From Siphonodentalium dalli (taxonomy: Eukaryota; Mollusca; Scaphopoda; Gadilida; Siphonodentaliidae), in contig CP136068.1 of the NCBI GenBank assembly GCA_032622095.1, positions 161,219,465 to 161,283,464 on the forward strand: a stretch of DNA of 64,000 nt, given 5' to 3'. Both the position numbers and the translations under genes were made by a program. The number at the start of each line of letters is the position of its first letter. Position 1 is the stretch's first letter. The notes under the pieces are model-generated. The model was not told the DNA's origin. It searched no databases and was given only the letters and a program-made list of their open reading frames with translations. Of the stretch, positions 10,920 to 20,614 are shown piece by piece.

Positions 10920-12550
10920 TATATGTTATATCTCACGTGACTTTCTCGCATTCTGATTGGCTGCATACTGCTATACTATTTTACGATAGTACCCCAGTAG
11001 GACTCATACATGCTTACTAATATTTTTCTATTTATAGTAACAAACTCATTTCGCGAAATCGAGTTGCCACCTGATGATACGGCCAATCTTAAACTATACC
11101 TTGTACGATACTTGTTGCAATATCGGTATATCATTAGATTTATCGGTGAATTGTAATGATCTTACAAATGTCTGATCATAGCTAGCCAATGTATTTAATA
11201 GTTTGTCCGTTTAGATGACAAGCGGCCAGTTCAAATTTTGTAATAACCGTGGCCTGAATCGTGAAGAGATGCTGTTGGTTGTAACTAATAACATAATTAT
11301 GCTGCACTGCCATCGTAAAAATATTGCCAAAACTTGTAAAATCAGAGTCCAATTTCCCAAATTCACGGTAAATAAAAATGTGACATAGTATCGTCTGCCA
11401 TATACACATTCAGAGTGCAGAAACACGTGGTACGACAGCGGCCGCATAGCACGCGATGTTATCATTTTTTTTATTATTTGAGGATCCATTTAACAACTTC
11501 ATTGTTGTCATACACTGCACTCATGCGAAAAACAAAACTGCTTGTTATATCCTATTATGATGAGACAAGCTTAAATCGGCGGCCATTTTGAAAACATTGT
11601 GGCCATTTTGAATCTGTCGACTGTTATGATTGGTTTGAAACCGCTTGTCCATTCAAAACGTCATGCTTGTGTCACAAACTTAACGATTGTGTTACTATTC
11701 GACATGTCGCCAAATTACATATGGAATTGTACATTGGTCAAATTGAGGTTACAAATCATTCAAAAGCACACTATAATTTGGTAATTATTCAGGTTGCAAT
11801 TCTAGGTATATGAGCATTGCTAAATGCTTCTTGATTCACTCAATTTTCAAATATGCTATTTAATATTGAAGCAATCATGCAGTACAGCCATTGGCATATG
11901 AAACAGTAGTTAGTAGGCATACATGCAGTATGCTGAATGATGGGGCCTGCGTTATAGCAGAATACAATCAGAGTGCAATTTCAAGCCATATAAAAAACTG
12001 ACAACTGTACAATATACCAAGTTAAACTGTACATGTGTGTATGTTTATAATAGGTAGATGAAAACACATTTGTAACTATTATGCATGATTGAATTATCAA
12101 TTGACCACATACCTACTATTCTATATCCTAAAAAGAATTATTTAGGTGCTTTCAATTATGAGTAATACCACTTCTCGACCAACATAATGCACACAGACAT
12201 AAAGGAATAAAGTTAGCACACACATTTATTTACAATTAAAATATTTTAATTGGCATACTAGTTCTGATATGATATTATTTGTCCATTCACAGACGTTAAA
12301 TTGTCCACAAACTGAACGATTTTGTTACTATTTGACATGTTGTCGCCCTGTTATATATAATGTGTATAGGAAGACAGTGTACATCACCGAAATGGATGCA
12401 CATTGATGTAAATATCAACTTAAAGCATTATGTTGTTGTATTTACTTGGCTATTTTAACGTCATGACCAGTTTTCACAAAGTATCCTACCAAATATTAGT
12501 ATTTCCCGCATAGAACCAATTCAATGAGAGAACCGACTCTTTAATCTTGA
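10920..12550 (+). repeat. Intronic segmental duplication, left copy
   Basis: Sequence from 'ctcacgtgactttctcgcattctg' (in part) through 'ctaccaaatatt' near 12.50 kb matches 15.05-16.49 kb. The right copy contains an extra stretch (about 15.52-15.98 kb) with an EGF exon. The left copy contains an extra block of about 600 bp (11.71-12.29 kb). Confidence 0.8.
11713..12290. repeat. Dispersed repeat of about 550-600 bp, copy 1
   Basis: It matches 20615-21170 over most of its length ('ctgtacattggtcaaattgagg'-like start, 'ctgaatgatggggcct', 'atgcatgattgaatt', 'gctttcaattatgagtaat'). In this copy it is bracketed by an imperfect direct repeat of local intron sequence (about 11648-11712 and 12286-12352). 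Confidence 0.75.
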
Positions 12551-12659
12551 ACATTATCTGAATGGGTCCGTATCCGCCATGATACAGTCCATCACTTGAT
12601 TAGTGTCACTGCTGGAGATGTATAAAATGATAAGAAATCATGTAGAAAACGTGTATTAA

Positions 12660-12679
12660 AGGCACAACTTGTGAACAGG
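12660..12679 (+). pseudogene. EGF exon tail (last six codons only)
   Basis: 'GTTCEQ' coding bases followed by the array-type donor GTTAGT match the 3' end of the exon at 9282 and its intron. Upstream sequence is unrelated, so this is the left breakpoint of the duplicated block 9383-9745. There is no acceptor and it is not an exon. Confidence 0.8.
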
Positions 12680-12882
12680 GTTAGTATTCTTTGTATCTGC
12701 CTTCTTACGTTATCATTTATTCGCTAGTCCATATTATTATTATTATATTATCAACCCCAACAATATTTTTGTATTTGTATTTGTATTTTCATATGTGGGC
12801 TATATATATATATTGTTGCTTGGACCTGTTGTCACGCTAATTACGTATACTGTCATGAATAATTGTCTTATCCATTCCGCAG

Positions 12883-12996
12883 AAATCGACGAATGCGCAT
12901 CAGACCCGTGTCAGAAAGGAACTTGCCAAAATGAGATAAATGGATTCTACTGTAACTGTTCTGGTACCGGATTCAATGGCACAACTTGTGAGCAGG
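12883..12996 (+). CDS. EGF-like exon, array copy 6
   Basis: Acceptor 'cattccgcag', donor GTTAGT, 114 nt, phase 1-1; [24 protein letters not shown]. It is the duplicate of copy 2 (9608). Confidence 0.9.
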
Positions 12997-13135
12997 GTTA
13001 GTATTATTGTTGTATATGTACTTATTCGCTGCTCCTGCTCTGTATATATAGAGAGGATTGCTATCATTTTGCGAGCTGTTTGTACTATATTTGCATGAAT
13101 TATGTTATACCAAGCAGTGTCTTCTCATTCCGCAG

Positions 13136-13249
13136 AAATCGATGAATGCGCATCAAACCCGTGTAAGACAGGAACTTGCAAAAATGAGATCAACGAATTC
13201 TACTGTAACTGTTCCGGGACCGGATTCAACGGGACGAGATGCGAACAAG
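13136..13249 (+). CDS. EGF-like exon, array copy 7
   Basis: Acceptor 'cattccgcag', donor GTTAGA, 114 nt, phase 1-1. It is base-for-base identical to the exon at 10309. Confidence 0.9.
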
Positions 13250-13580
13250 GTTAGACATCTTATTAACTCATTACATCTGCTCTAGTCTATATTTTCAACA
13301 AAGAGCATGGTATTGCGTCTGCCCTATCCACATTCAGAGTACAGAAACGCGCTCATAACAACAGCGGTCTTATGTAACGTGACGTTGTTATCATTTTGTA
13401 ATCGCATACATTTCTCCTTTCTCAGTATTGATTTGTTTCACATGCGACCAAATTTAAGTTGTTATTTGAGCACCAATTAATGGGTTACATTATGGAAAAT
13501 CATTAGTTTTATTGAATTTGTTAAGTGGTAAATAACGAAGTCACCGTTTCGATTCACGACCACACTCCTCTATTCCACAG

Positions 13581-13694
13581 AAATAGACGAATGCGCATCA
13601 GACCCGTGTCAGAACGGAAGTTGCCAAAATAAGATCAACGAATTCTACTGTAACTGTTCTGGGACCGGATTCAACGGGACGAGATGTGAACAAG
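13581..13694 (+). CDS. EGF-like exon, array copy 8 (weak donor)
   Basis: Acceptor 'tattccacag', donor GTTCGC, 114 nt, phase 1-1. It is base-for-base identical to the exon at 10754, including the odd donor. Confidence 0.85.
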
Positions 13695-13853
13695 GTTCGC
13701 ATTCTTATTTTTCATGATTAATCAATTTTTCTCTCGGATATATTAATATACATGTATATTCACCCTAGCAATATACATGACTATCTCATTGTATTTGTCT
13801 TGATTTGAATTTTCATGTTGGGCTATACATATATTGTCTTCTCCGTACCGCAG

Positions 13854-13967
13854 ATATCGATGAATGCGCATCAAATCCGTGTCTAACCGGAAGTTGTAAA
13901 AATGAGATCAACGGATTCTACTGTAACTGTTCTGGGACCGGATTCAACGGGACAAGATGTGAGCAGG
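13854..13967 (+). CDS. EGF-like exon, array copy 9
   Basis: Acceptor 'ccgtaccgcag', donor GTTAGT, 114 nt, phase 1-1; begins [15 protein letters not shown]. The D start (exon begins AT rather than AA) and LTG mark it as the sister of the exon at 15817. Both share the upstream intron 'tgttgggctaca'. Confidence 0.9.
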
Positions 13968-14242
13968 GTTAGTATTATTGTTGTATATATACTTATTTGC
14001 TGCTCCTGCTCTAGTATATATTGTCAACACGCCGCATGATATTGCATGCCTTATCAACAGTGAGGGTGCAGCAACGTGCGGCATAACGACAGCGGCCTTG
14101 TGTAACGTGATGTTGTTATCATTTGGAGGTCGCATACATTTCTCCTTTCTCGGCATTGATTGATTAAATATGCGACAAAATTTAATTCGTTATTTGAGCA
14201 CACAAGAAGAGGTGCCATTTTTTTATTGCATATTTTAAATTT
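13968..14242 (+). repeat. Duplicated EGF intron segment
   Basis: It matches 9722-9990 ('gatattgcatgccttatcaac', 'aacgacagcggcctt', 'tcgcatacatttctcc'). At 14242 the match to intron stops and the middle of an EGF exon begins. Confidence 0.8.
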
Positions 14243-14301
14243 GGACGGATTCTACTGTAACTGTTTCGGGACCGGATTCAACGGGACGAGGTGCGAACAA
14301 G
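14243..14301 (+). pseudogene. EGF exon with 5' half deleted
   Basis: It reads from 'GFYCNC' to 'TRCEQ' with donor GTTAGC, but the acceptor, cysteines 1-3 and part of the upstream intron are missing. Intron sequence 'gcatattttaaattt' is joined directly to mid-exon. The intact parent arrangement is at 9960-10163. Internal deletion has made it unspliceable. Confidence 0.85.
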
Positions 14302-14445
14302 GTTAGCATTCTTCTTCTGCCTCTTATTGATTCATCATTCTTGTTCTAGTTTTTATATATAGAGGATTGGTGTCATTTTGCGAGCTGCTTGAACTATATT
14401 TACATGAATTATGTTATACCAAGCATTGTCTTCTCCATTCCGCAG

Positions 14446-14559
14446 AAATCGATGAATGCGCATCAAACCCGTGTAAGACAGGAACTTGCAAAAATGAGAT
14501 AAACGCTTTCTACTGTAACTGTTTTGGAACCGGATTCAACGGGACGAGATGTGAACAAG
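14446..14559 (+). CDS. EGF-like exon, array copy 10
   Basis: Acceptor 'cattccgcag', donor GTTAGA, 114 nt, phase 1-1; [16 protein letters not shown]. The S to F change after NC removes the NCS sequon present in most copies. Confidence 0.9.
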
Positions 14560-14883
14560 GTTAGACATATTATTAACTCATTACATCTGCTCTAGTCTAT
14601 ATATTCAATAAACAGCATGGTATGTCGTCTGCCCTATCCACATTCAGAGTACAGAAACGCGCTCATAACGACAACGGCCTTATGTAACGTGACGTTGTTA
14701 TCATTTGGTAATCGCATACATTTCCCCTTTCTCAGCATTGATTTATTTCACATGCGACCAAATTAAAAAATTTATTTGAGCACCAATTAATAGGTTACAT
14801 TATGGAAAATCATTAGTTTTATTGAACTTGTTAAGTCGTAAAATCACCGTTTCAATTCGCGCCCACACTCCTCTATTCCGCAG

Positions 14884-14997
14884 AAATAGACGAATGCGCA
14901 TCAGACCCGTGTCAGAACGGAAGTTGCCAAAATAAGATCAAAGAATTCTACTGTAACTGTTCCGGGACCGGATTCAACGGGACGACATGCGAACAAG
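14884..14997 (+). CDS. EGF-like exon, array copy 11 (weak donor)
   Basis: Acceptor 'tattccgcag', donor GTTGGC, 114 nt, phase 1-1; [14 protein letters not shown] ... NGTTC. The N to K change alters the asparagine expected to help bind calcium. Confidence 0.85.
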
Positions 14998-15558
14998 GTT
15001 GGCATTCTTATTTTTCTTGATTAATCAATCTTTCTCTAGGATATATTAATATATATTATATCTCACGTGACTTTCTCGCATTCTGATTGGCTGCACACTG
15101 CTATACTATTTTACGATAGTACCCCAGTAGGATTCCCACATGCCTACTATTTATTTTCTATTTATAGTAACAAACTCATTTCGCGAAATCGAGTTGCCAC
15201 CTGAAGATACGCCAATCTTAAACTATACTTTGTACGATACTTGTTGCAATATCGGTACATCATTATAATTATCGGTGGATTTTAATGGTCTCACACATGT
15301 CTGATCATAGCTAGCCAATGTATTTAATAGTTTGTCCGTTTAGTTGACAAGCGGCCAGTTCAAATTTTGTAATGCCCGTGGCCTTAATCATGAAGAGATG
15401 CTGTTAGTTGTAACTTATAACATAGTTATGCTGCACTGCCATCGTCAAAAGATTGCCAAAAATTGTAATATCAGAGACCAATTTCCCAAATTCACGGTAA
15501 ATAAAAATGTGACAAAATCAGACACAAAAAATTGTGTGAGAATTGGTACCTATGTCCG

Positions 15559-15668
15559 ATATAATATAATAAATAATGAATGTCTTGTCGTTGACTATGC
15601 CAAAATAGTGGTCCTCGAGGATAAATATTCCACTCCACTCCAAGCCATTCATTATCTATATAATATTC
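15559..15668. repeat. Snap-back hairpin element, family 1 copy 2 (shortened)
   Basis: Left 'aatgaatgtcttgTCGttgac' and right 'CTCcaagccattcatt' repeat the family-1 outer arms with the same TCG-opposite-CTC mismatch. The inner right arm ('accactattttgg') is deleted. Flanking 'gatataatataataaat' also occurs beside the 24.57 kb copy. Confidence 0.7.
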
Positions 15669-15816
15669 ACCCTAGCAACATACATTAATATCTCATTGTA
15701 TTTGTCTTGATTTGAATTTTCATGTTGGGCTACATATATATATATTAGCATTGTTGTCTTGAACCCGTTGTCGCACGAATTGCCTTATGTCAAGATTTGT
15801 ATTCTCCGTTCCGCAG

Positions 15817-15930
15817 ATATCGATGAATGCGCATCAAACCCGTGTCTAACCGGACGTTGTAAAAATGAAATCAACGGATTCTACTGCAACTGTTCTGGGA
15901 CCGGATTCAACGGGACAAGATGTGAACAAG
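15817..15930 (+). CDS. EGF-like exon, array copy 12 (last)
   Basis: Acceptor 'cgttccgcag', donor GTTAGA, 114 nt, phase 1-1; [24 protein letters not shown]. It is the last EGF exon seen. The next recognisable exon in phase is an Ig domain at 19.4 kb. Confidence 0.9.
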
Positions 15931-16687
15931 GTTAGAATAATTATCATTACTGATTTAGTCTATTTTTGTAAAAAGAAAGTCATAGTATCGTCTGCCATAT
16001 GCACATTCAGGGTACAGAAACACGCGGTACGACAGCGGCCGTATAGAACGCGATTAATTTTTGCATTTGAGCATACAGCTTCATTGTTGTCATACACTGA
16101 ACTCATGCGAAAAACAAGAACAAAACTGCTTGATATATCGTATTATGATGAGTACAAGCTGAAAACGGCGACCATTTTGAAAACATTCTGGCAATTTGAA
16201 TCTGGCGACTATTATGATTGGTTTGAAACCGTTTGCCCATTCAAAACGTCATGCTTGTGTCACAAACTGAACTATTTTGTTACATGTTGTCGCCCTATTA
16301 TATATAATACAGTGTACAGTGTACATCACTGAAATGGATGAACATTGGTGTAAATATCAACTTAAAGCATTATGGTGTTGTGTTTACTTGGTTATTTCAC
16401 GTCATGACCAGTTTTCACCAAGTGTCCTACCAAATATTTGTATTTCCCGCAACGAACCGATTAAATGAGAGAACCGACTCGATTGATAAAGAACCCACAC
16501 ATACATCTAAATTCGCGGATCTCGTCGTTGTTATGACTCGCACAATAGAAATTCTGTTATTACCACGATCGTTGGGACCACAAATGGTTAGAGGAATGGA
16601 ACAATTAATCTAATTGTCACATTGATGGCTCAAAATTAGAGTTTTACCTAATGCTCTCAACAATTCCAGAAATTTAGTATATATTAA

Positions 16688-17623
16688 AGGTACGGTTGGC
16701 CTTGGCGGTGGGTATCCTGTGAAAATATTTCCACCCGTCAAAAACCGCCACAAACAGAAAGAACATCAAAATGTAGACAGACTTTGTCCGTATATAAATA
16801 AGAAATATCGCATAAACAGTATGTTATTCTCATATGCTTAAAGGGGTACTGTACACATAGATAGGCATTTTTTTTTTACTGCCATTGAAATAACTTTCAA
16901 GTTAGATTGTGTTCGTGTTATATGAGTTTCGTATAAACCTAATTTAGTGAAGAAAATATTGATCTTGGAAAGAAAAATATTACGATTTCAAACTACGCGC
17001 CATGTTTTTGACCTTCACCGGCGAAGACGCAGGTCTCAGGAAGTACCGGAAGTTCATTGCTCACAGCTTTGATTGATGCATTCAATCTCTTCCATCGAAC
17101 AATCTCCCTCCCTATAAAAGTACTTGACTTAAATAATTCAATTTTACTTTTACGATAGCCTGTTAACCGGAACGTTTTGAGTAGACATCGTCGACTCAAA
17201 TTAGTTATTTTATAATATAATATTCATATTAGATCGCTAGTGTCACCGGGAATTTATTGAAATTGGTGTACAGTACCCCTTTAACCATTGTTATGTAAAC
17301 AAAAGCATAAAAAGTTACTTTTCTGGTGTTTGTTTATATTATGATGGTAAACATAAAGAGCGTTCTTTGTTGGTGAATTCCTGATATGGAACTAATAAAG
17401 AGCGTTTATGCCATTTGTGTGTGATTACCCAGTAGCATTGTGCTGTCCTCTGTAACCCAATCAGGCTCCTGCTTAGGTAAATATAGTAGGTATTTATGAT
17501 AACATGCTGTTTACGCGATGGTCATGGTATATATGAACGAAACTGTATGCGTTTTAATATTTTTCTGTTTACGGTGTTTGGAACAAATATGAATATTTTC
17601 GACAATTAAGGCCTCACATGCCT
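16688..17623. mobile_element. TTAA-flanked piggyBac-like MITE, copy 1 (host of a nested element)
   Basis: TTAA (16684-16687 and 17624-17627) flanks terminal repeats 'aggtacggttggcctt' and 'aaggcctcacatgcct'. The interior matches 59676-60168 and 60521-61014 in inverse orientation ('gtaaacataaagagcg', 'aaaccgccacaaacagaaag'). A second TTAA-flanked element (16842-17280) is inserted in it. There is no transposase, so it is non-autonomous. Confidence 0.85.
16842..17280. mobile_element. Nested TTAA-flanked MITE
   Basis: Terminal inverted repeats 'aggggtactgtacac' / 'gtgtacagtacccct' are flanked by TTAA at 16838-16841 and 17281-17284. It is 439 bp and sits within the older element. The uninterrupted site is seen in the copies at 59.7 and 60.5 kb. 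Confidence 0.85.
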
Positions 17624-17627
17624 TTAA

Positions 17628-19254
17628 TCAGAAAGCACCATCAAAAATCATTCCTGAACCATGAAACGGCAATAGAATGACGGGTGTAACCGTTCCTGCA
17701 CATTGAAAATAGACGTCCTTATATTGTTATTGTATTATATTTGTGTGTAGATTGATAGATACAAATATGTGAATTATATAATGCTATATCACGAGTGCAC
17801 CAATCTCAACCAGAGTACCAGTCATGATTCCGTTCTGACTCTGCCACCATCTGTTTTCTCTATTTAGCGCGGGGTTAGACCGTATTTTATTGAAATAATT
17901 GATTTACAAAGTTATTGGAGCACAAGTTATTGAGGGATATGGCTATGTGGCTATCGGGGCCGTATCACCCAATATCGCACAACCCACCGCATTAATTTAT
18001 TATATTTATATAGCTTTTTGATCATTTATTTTCATACGAAAGCTGAATGTATTCTTAGTGATTATGTCAACGGTTTACGACGTCGTGTTCGTGTTACGGT
18101 CTGTGTTTATTGGAACGGGTGACCCAATTAGCAGTCGACCAATCAGGGGCTATAAAAATATAAGGTGTTGACCTTTTAATTTCCTGTTTATATGTGCCAC
18201 GTGTTATGGGCATAGACTCAGTATGGGTGTCTATTGCTTCAAATGTGCTAGACTACATAGCATTATGGACCCTGGCTGCTAGATATATGTTGTACAGTCA
18301 TGTTTCACTGGTGTATTGTACCCTTAAACTGGGTTGCTCTTAGCTGATCTTCCAGTTACTCAACGTGATGTTGATTTAGGTTCTACCATAGGCAAGTTAT
18401 TTCGGCTGTAAATGGAGGCTTGAACAAATATTAAACTATGTGTGCTTGTCAGACTCTAATGCTGCTTTGCGTTTGAAAGTTTGATTGTTATAATATTTCT
18501 AACTTTTTGTGACATATGCCAGCTTATAGTAATTCAGAAGGTGGCGATATATTTTAAAGATGATGTTCATATAACCTCATTGAACTCTCGTTTGGGGTTA
18601 TAAGACACACAGTTGAAGTCCGAGAGAATGGGGGAACAGAACATTTTGTCACATGTGAACAATTTGTTCTCCAATCATTTTATATGGACTGGTACGGAAC
18701 ATGTGGCCATATACTTCAGATCGGGACTCAAGGTTCTTTGGTGTGGATTCCCGTGAAATAACGTAACATGCTGTGCAACAATTATCATGGTCATTATTAA
18801 GAACTCTCCCATAATGAGAATGTTCATGTCAAAACCATCGTTATATAAACATTACAATGCAGTGGAATGACTGATGAAAGTTTAATTGCTCCAATCAGAT
18901 ACCACAGTTTAGTCAAAACTTGACACTAGACATTGAAAAGGTCAAACATGTTGTAAAATATTCAGACTTTCTACATGGTTAGTGATGCTTGTTGGTGAAT
19001 CTCTGTAACAGTTTTTGTTTACATAACGATGGCTTCAACATGCACAATTTGAGAACGGTCAAAAATGAATATAATAACAATATTAATCTATTTAGCCCAC
19101 AGGGTACCACAACAAAGTCAAGTTTATTAAATTGACTGCCGTTAATTAACTTCTAATGGAACAATATTCTCGAACTTATTGTTATCAATTTATGGCCTTG
19201 AATCTCTTATTTTATAGCCAACCATGCGCCATGCCACAACATGTACCACTCATA
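17628..19254. other. No gene seen (intron between EGF and Ig exons)
   Basis: 1.6 kb of AT-rich sequence with no recognisable exon or repeat. Confidence 0.45.
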
Positions 19255-19442
19255 CAAGTATGTGGTATACAAGCTAGTTTCATCTAATACGATCAACAGC
19301 ACCGCAATTAGCATAGTGCTCTTCAAATAACGAATTGTATAGTAGTACGCTATTTGAATTGCTTTTACACATTTCAGTGATGGTCAAATTCGAATGATAT
19401 GCAGCTTACATGTTTAGTTGTTTTCATTATACATCTTTGCAG

Positions 19443-19684
19443 AATTACCAAAAATAATAATCACAACACTGGAATATACAGGATTGACTCAATCTTCGTT
19501 TGACATAGATTCATATGTGGTGTCTAGCATGGCTGATATAATATCGGCTAGATGCTTAAAGGATGGATCAATGTTATCTGCACCATATGACTGGAACACT
19601 GTAACAAATTTTCAACTTTTGTTACACATCTCAAATGTTAATACATCCGACACAGGAATATACACCATCGAAACACACATATAA
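19443..19684 (+). pseudogene. Ig-like domain exon, 3' truncated
   Basis: Acceptor 'catctttgcag' ends at 19442, phase 1. It reads from 'ELPKIIITTLEYTG' through 'CLKDG' and 'SNVNTSDTGIYTIE', then THI and a TAA stop. Strand G and the donor are missing. The missing end coincides with the junction of a tandem duplication: sequence after the stop ('agtatgtgatat...aagct') repeats the intron before the exon (19257 onward). Both disulfide cysteines are replaced (V and I), and the core Trp is Cys. If spliced in, it would act as a terminal exon ending the protein; otherwise it is dead. Confidence 0.75.
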
Positions 19685-19841
19685 GTATGTGATATGAAAG
19701 CTGGTTGGGCAACTAGCATAGTCCTTTTCGAATAAAACGAATGACATGGTATTGCGCTATTTGAATTGCATTTTAATATTTCAAACCAAGCCAAATTCGA
19801 TTATATGCAGCGTTGTGTTTGTTCATTATCTCTCTTTGTAG

Positions 19842-20126
19842 ATCTACCACACATAGAACCCACAAAACTGGCATACACAGCATGGACTCGGTCGTCGTTT
19901 GATATTGAAGCAAATGTATCGTCTCTGATGTCTGTTATAATCTGGACTAGGTGGCTAAAGGATGGATTAATACTATATGCCAGCTATGTAGAGAACAATG
20001 TATCGACCATTCAAGTAATGTTATCCATCTCAAATGCTGATATATCCGACTCTGGCATGTACACCATCGAAGCACGAAATGTGGCAGGGAGTGTCATCAG
20101 TGATCAGATTAATGTGACTATTCGGG
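19842..20126 (+). CDS. Ig-like (I-set) domain exon without disulfide cysteines
   Basis: Acceptor 'tctctttgtag' ends at 19841 and donor GTAAGT starts at 20127. The exon is 285 nt, phase 1-1. Landmarks in order are an A-strand 'LPHIEPTKLAYT', the C-strand 'WTRWLKDG', an E-F segment 'LSISNADISDSGMYTIEA', and the G-strand end 'ISDQINVTIRG'. The D-x-G-x-Y motif is intact, but the F-strand cysteine is isoleucine and the B-strand position (12 before the Trp) is valine. Three to four N-x-S/T sites are present. It is the intact partner of the truncated unit just upstream, and probably an extracellular module of the same gene as the EGF array. Confidence 0.8.
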
Positions 20127-20199
20127 GTAAGTCTTTGTTAGAGTATACAGTATGTGTTGACATTTTGGTTTATTGCTACACTCTTAAAACCCCATTTTC

Positions 20200-20500
20200 C
20201 CTGTAGTACCTACGTCGGTACTATACTTGTCCCGTATGGAGTACCAAAATGTTTGTACTCTGGAGAACCTCTCGGTGTACTCTGCTGAGTGACTGTCCAT
20301 GTCCACTGGTGTACCTGTCCTGGTGCACTGTGGTACCTGTCCAGGTACTCTGGAATACATGTCTGGGTAATCGGGATTGCCGAATGTCCAGGTATAATGT
20401 GAAGTACTGGGGTACCTGCCTGTGGGTTACCAAATATCCATGTATTATGTGGAGTACCTGTCCAGGAACCTGTACTTCTACTATGGGGTACATGTGATCT
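20200..20500. repeat. Degenerate GTACC/CCAGGTAC-rich short tandem repeats
   Basis: About 300 bp of irregular units of roughly 30 bp contain 'gtacctgtccaggtactctgg' in variant form. Long frames here on both strands are by-products of the repeat. Confidence 0.75.
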
Positions 20501-20614
20501 CGTAAATTGATTCCCATAAATATTATGTGTATGTCCCCTTGGAGAAAGATTCGGCTGCACGAGTGCACGATCCCATTGTTGTAGGAAACAAGGCTTGGCT
20601 GAATGCCTAATTGA

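Larger units (their letters stand above)
10215..10930 (+). repeat. Two-exon EGF cassette, copy A
   Basis: This block of intron, exon, about 330 bp intron, exon and 3' intron recurs at 13045-13750 and 14350-15060. Copies A and B are nearly identical including the introns ('gctcataataac' against 'gctcataacaac'), which indicates recent tandem duplication or conversion. The third copy is more diverged. Confidence 0.85.
13045..13750 (+). repeat. Two-exon EGF cassette, copy B
   Basis: This is the near-identical second copy of 10215-10930, carrying exons 13136 and 13581. Confidence 0.85.
14350..15060 (+). repeat. Two-exon EGF cassette, copy C
   Basis: This is the more diverged third copy of 10215-10930, carrying exons 14446 and 14884. 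Confidence 0.8.
15050..16490 (+). repeat. Intronic segmental duplication, right copy
   Basis: Partner of 10920-12550. It contains the hairpin at 15.56 kb and the EGF exon at 15817 inside a stretch absent from the left copy. Confidence 0.8.
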
